Shown here: positions 61,154 through 64,000 of the stretch, one piece after another | Layout: each line of letters opens with the position of its first letter | How positions within the stretch are numbered: position 1 is the stretch's first letter | Source: JBGTFE01 sp049799955 | Lineage (GTDB): Bacteria; Acidobacteriota; Blastocatellia; Pyrinomonadales; Pyrinomonadaceae | Length of the DNA stretch: 64,000 nt | NCBI GenBank assembly: GCA_049799955.1 | Contig: JBARIW010000068.1 | Location: forward strand, 30,012-94,011 | Reading direction: 5' to 3' | Program-made: the position numbers and the translations under genes | Notes under the pieces: model-generated | What the model saw: only the letters and a program-made list of their open reading frames with translations | Told to the model about the DNA's origin: nothing | The model's database searches: none

Positions 61154-63388
61154 TCATTCGAAATTCGTCAGCAAAACCGCGTCTTGCAGCTGCTGCCCGT
61201 AAGAGACGGCGGCAGATTTTCCGCCGGGCGCGTGGGCGATGTAAAAGAGCACTTCGTTGGGAAAAGTCCTGATAATCTGCATTTCCGATTTCCCGTCCAG
61301 GCTTAATCGCTGAATCTCGTCCCGACCTTTTGGATGGTCTATGTAGTCAAATGCCGCGCTGTCGGCTGTCCAATATATTTCCACTTTCGCGCCATCGACG
61401 TTGAAAAACCTGATTGCCTGCGGGTTGGCGGTTTCGATGACGGCGACTTGATAGGCTTGCTTTGTGTTTTCAGAATCGATTTGTTCGGTCAGATTGTGAA
61501 AACCGAGATATTTTCCGTCAGGCGAGAGAGCCAGAATATTGGTGGGCACAAATTGCGCTTCGCCGGTTATTTTTTCCTCCGCGCCGCTCGCCAGCGCTTT
61601 GCGCCAGACGGCGGACGATTGTTTATCTTTGCGGATAAAATAAAGATATTCGCCGCCGGGCGAAACCTGCGGAAAGCTTTCGTTAAAGTTTTCGCCGAAA
61701 GTTATTTGCTGCGAATTGTCGCCGCCCGCCTCGATGCGCCAGATATGCGCCGCGCCGCCGCGATTCGACACGAAATAAATAAATTTGTCATCCGGTGAAG
61801 CTGCCGGATACTCGTTTCGGCTGCCCGCATCCATCGTTAGCTGCCTGCGCCGGTTGTCGTTCGGGTCGAGCCGCCATAAATTTATATCGCCGCTCGCGCC
61901 GTCGTTTGAAGCGTAGACGAGCTCGCCGTTCGAAAAATAATCAATGCCGTAATAGCCGTCGCGGTTTGACGTGCCAAAGGTCAGTTGTTTTTTAATCTGC
62001 GGATTTTCTTCGTCAAATATCCAGAGATTTGAGAAAAAAATGAATTGTGAAGTCAGCAATTTTGTTCCGTCGGCTGAAACGGACAAGAAGCGATAGTTAT
62101 TCAAATCGTTGATTAATCGCCGCACTTGCAACCCGTCGCGCGAAATTTTCCAGACTTGAAAATCTTTTCCTTCACGCGCCACCGCGGCGAAAGAATTGTC
62201 CTTCGGAAGCCAGACGACCTGCTCGACGCCCCGAAAATCTTTGATGACCAAATCTTCGGTCTGCCCGTTCTCCGTGTCGATTACCACTATTTTCGAGAAA
62301 CCCTGAGTTTGGTAGGCGGCAGTAACGACCGCAAGCATTTTGCCATCGGGCGACCAAGCCGGATAATTCCGCAGTAGAAACGTTTGCGGAAAGTTAAGTG
62401 CGAAAAGCTCGCGCTCATCGCCCGTTTCCAGATTTTTGAGAATCAGGCTCTGACGGTTTTCCTTTGGAAACGAGCGCACAAAAGCCATCTGTTTTTCGTC
62501 GGGAGAGAAACTGAAACCGCTCCAGACATTTTCGGCGACCTCTAAGCCTTCGCCGCCGAAACGCGAAATTTTGAACACCTTCGCCGGCAGAAAAAACGAA
62601 GAACGATTGCGGATATATAGAAAATTACTGTCTTTGGAAAACGCCAGAAATCCGCCCAGTTTGACGTTGCTGATTTCCAATCTGGACTCCGCGCCGGTTC
62701 GTAAATCTCTGACATAAATCGCGTCGCCGTTTTTTCTGTAAGCGGTGAGGTTTCCGTCGGGCGAAAGCGTCGGAAACAGAATGTCATCCCTCTCCGTAAC
62801 TTTTTGAAAATGGATATTCCCGGTCGAGTTTCGAGAAAAATTCGCCGAAGGACGCAAAAAAAGATAACCGAAAAGAGCTAAGCCGCCCAATAAAATCAAG
62901 CTCGCGGCGAGAATCGCGCCTTTCCGCCGCCGCCTTCCCGACCATTTTACAAGCGGAGATTTCAACGCGCCTTCTTCGATAAATTCTTCGGTAACGATTT
63001 CGGTGCGCGTTTGCGTGGCGAGTAAAATCTCTTTGCCATTTAAATTGTCGTTCGACGCTTCGGTAAAGCGAATCGGAACGGTGATGCGATAGCCGAGCCT
63101 GATGCGGTTTTCGATGAGCGGCTGCCCGTTTTCGCAGCTTCCCAGAACCTTCCGCAAAGTATAGATGTTCTGCGTCAAAACTCCATCTTCGACAAAAGTT
63201 TCAGACCACACTTTTTCGAAAATTTCTTCTTTTGAAACAAATTCGCCCTGCCTTTCAAGCAGAAGACACAAAAGAAGCGAAGCCTTCGGCGAAAGCAAAA
63301 CAGGTTCGCCGCCTTGCCAGAGCTTATGCTTTCCGCCGTCAAAACGGAATCCGCCGAACTCGTATAAGCTATTGCCCTCATTACTCAT
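61154..63388 (-). CDS. Membrane-anchored winged-helix regulator with PD40 beta-propeller
   Basis: About 744 aa from the ATG at 63388 (the frame opens at 63487, but the extra residues are cysteine-rich and unlike the family). Residues about 5-100 form an OmpR/CadC-type winged helix (LSPKASLLLCLLLERQGEFV, then VEDGVLTQNIYTLRKVLG). After a linker comes one transmembrane helix (GAILAASLILLGGLALFGYL), then a TolB/PD40 propeller outside the membrane (pattern FPTLSPDGNLTAYRKNGDAI). This CadC-like one-component layout is abundant in Acidobacteria. It may sense an extracytoplasmic signal and act on DNA directly. Confidence 0.88.
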   Translation of the reverse strand: MSNEGNSLYEFGGFRFDGGKHKLWQGGEPVLLSPKASLLLCLLLERQGEFVSKEEIFEKVWSETFVEDGVLTQNIYTLRKVLGSCENGQPLIENRIRLGYRITVPIRFTEASNDNLNGKEILLATQTRTEIVTEEFIEEGALKSPLVKWSGRRRRKGAILAASLILLGGLALFGYLFLRPSANFSRNSTGNIHFQKVTERDDILFPTLSPDGNLTAYRKNGDAIYVRDLRTGAESRLEISNVKLGGFLAFSKDSNFLYIRNRSSFFLPAKVFKISRFGGEGLEVAENVWSGFSFSPDEKQMAFVRSFPKENRQSLILKNLETGDERELFALNFPQTFLLRNYPAWSPDGKMLAVVTAAYQTQGFSKIVVIDTENGQTEDLVIKDFRGVEQVVWLPKDNSFAAVAREGKDFQVWKISRDGLQVRRLINDLNNYRFLSVSADGTKLLTSQFIFFSNLWIFDEENPQIKKQLTFGTSNRDGYYGIDYFSNGELVYASNDGASGDINLWRLDPNDNRRRQLTMDAGSRNEYPAASPDDKFIYFVSNRGGAAHIWRIEAGGDNSQQITFGENFNESFPQVSPGGEYLYFIRKDKQSSAVWRKALASGAEEKITGEAQFVPTNILALSPDGKYLGFHNLTEQIDSENTKQAYQVAVIETANPQAIRFFNVDGAKVEIYWTADSAAFDYIDHPKGRDEIQRLSLDGKSEMQIIRTFPNEVLFYIAHAPGGKSAAVSYGQQLQDAVLLTNFE

Positions 63389-63540
63389 AATCGCTTTGAG
63401 AACTCTTTTGAGGATTTTTTGAGCAAAACTTTGAAGACAAATTACGCAATTAGCATTATCTTCGCTGTCAGACCAATCACAAGACAAATTTAGTAAGTGA
63501 GTCTTGATTTTATAACAAAACGAGAAAGGAGAAAAGAAAA

Positions 63541-63654
63541 ATGTTGAAAGGAAAAATCATTCGCGGCGCTCCGGCAAATGAAAAACGTTTCGGCTCAAAA
63601 AACATACGACGAAAGCGTTCGGGACATTTGAAAATTTATATACAAAACCAATGA
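63541..63654 (+). CDS. Small basic protein (37 aa), coupled to the next gene
   Basis: A short frame from ATG 63541 with a very good Shine-Dalgarno (AAAGGAG 8 nt before). It reads MLKGKIIRGAPANEKRFGSK, then NIRRKRSGHLKIYIQNQ, is strongly basic, and its TGA overlaps the ATG of the following gene (ATGA at 63651). The Shine-Dalgarno and overlap favour real translation, either as a nucleic-acid-binding peptide or as a leader that couples translation of the helix-turn-helix protein. No family known. Confidence 0.5.
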   Translation: MLKGKIIRGAPANEKRFGSKNIRRKRSGHLKIYIQNQ

Positions 63655-63935
63655 TTAGAAAAATTCGACGCCGGATTGTTACGGAAACGAAACAAATCGC
63701 TTTGGTGGTTAATTCAAACGCGTCAGGCAATTTGTTCTGCGAGCTTTGCGGCGAAATGTCGGCGCTGATTTCACCGCTGGCGGCGGCGAAGATTCTTAAA
63801 ATCAGCCCGCGCGAAATTTTTCGTTTAATCGAAAACGGCGAGATTCATTTTGTCGAAACGCGCGCGCCCGACAATCAGGTTTTTGTTTGCTTCAAATCGC
63901 TGGCGACCATTGCCGGCGGCGGCGGGCGCGAGTAA
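63651..63935 (+). CDS. Small helix-turn-helix (excisionase/MerR-like) protein
   Basis: A 94-aa protein. Its middle and C-terminal part (LISPLAAAKILKISPREIFR, then LIENGEIHFVETR) is an HTH_17/excisionase-type winged helix. The N-terminal part contains a CELC pair (FCELCGEMS) that may be a half zinc site. Starts in a 4-nt overlap with the 37-aa gene. Divergent from the winged-helix/PD40 regulator, so it may regulate it or share its promoter region. Confidence 0.65.
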   Translation: MIRKIRRRIVTETKQIALVVNSNASGNLFCELCGEMSALISPLAAAKILKISPREIFRLIENGEIHFVETRAPDNQVFVCFKSLATIAGGGGRE

Positions 63936-64000
63936 AAACAAAAGTCCGTAACGACCGGACAAATTGAAAGTTTATTTTTTATCAGGCTGACGGCTTCCCC

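Overview
The window looks like chromosome from a member of the Acidobacteriota, probably class Blastocatellia (Pyrinomonadaceae-like). I infer this from the gene set: winged-helix/PD40 (TolB-type) propeller proteins, secreted FG-GAP/VCBS propeller proteins and metalloproteases, menaquinone synthesis by the futalosine route (mqnE, mqnP-type prenyltransferase), a Phe/Tyr-homogentisate pathway, and intergenic palindromes built from short tandem units. No rRNA, tRNA or CRISPR array was found, so the placement rests on gene content only.

Region 1, about 1-13790, is a visibly AT-rich mobile island whose left end lies outside the window. Its core is a Tn7-like transposition operon: a fused TnsA-TnsB transposase (6203-8986), a TnsC ATPase (8990-10195) and two tandem TniQ/TnsD-family target selectors (10195-11727 and 11814-13685). 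To the left lie two XRE regulators with nearby inverted repeats, a ribbon-helix-helix-like protein, a secreted SH3 protein, a membrane protein, a protein with a HEPN-like motif, and a TIR gene followed by a DUF4365-like gene cut by the window edge. The island ends inside a DUF488 gene, of which only the C-terminal part remains (13791-14162). The sequence at the junction reads ...ACA, as expected for a TGT/ACA-type Tn7-like end.

Region 2, 14.2-22.3 kb, is host chromosome. It holds a secreted hypothetical, an AlkA-like glycosylase, a small HExxH protein, a broken Lrp/AsnC regulator, and the aromatic amino-acid catabolic run: phenylalanine hydroxylase (fused in frame to a DUF433 antitoxin-like domain), a DUF5615 protein, HppD, a TRASH-like small protein, HmgA, a Uma2 protein and a conserved hypothetical. 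The pathway resumes with fumarylacetoacetase at 30.7 kb, which is followed by a second DUF433-DUF5615 pair.

Region 3, 22.8-30.6 kb, separates the two parts of that pathway. It is a tight operon of a glycyl-radical-enzyme-like protein, a DyP peroxidase fused to a HAD phosphatase domain, and a two-HKD phospholipase-D-family protein. After it come a 13-copy, 21-bp degenerate tandem array and a secreted S1/P1 nuclease.

Region 4, 32.6-64 kb, is mostly housekeeping and surface functions: purF; a lipoprotein rhodanese with an in-frame TGA that looks like selenocysteine; nucleotide-sugar genes (wecB-like, wbpA-like, an epimerase); mqnP and mqnE; proC; secreted propeller proteins; M4 and M12-type metalloproteases; pyrE; recR and ybaB; an AraC regulator; a TPR protein; and a transmembrane winged-helix/PD40 regulator. 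At least twelve intergenic imperfect palindromes, each made of its own 6-8 bp unit, punctuate regions 2-4 and in several places supply stop codons or a ribosome-binding site.
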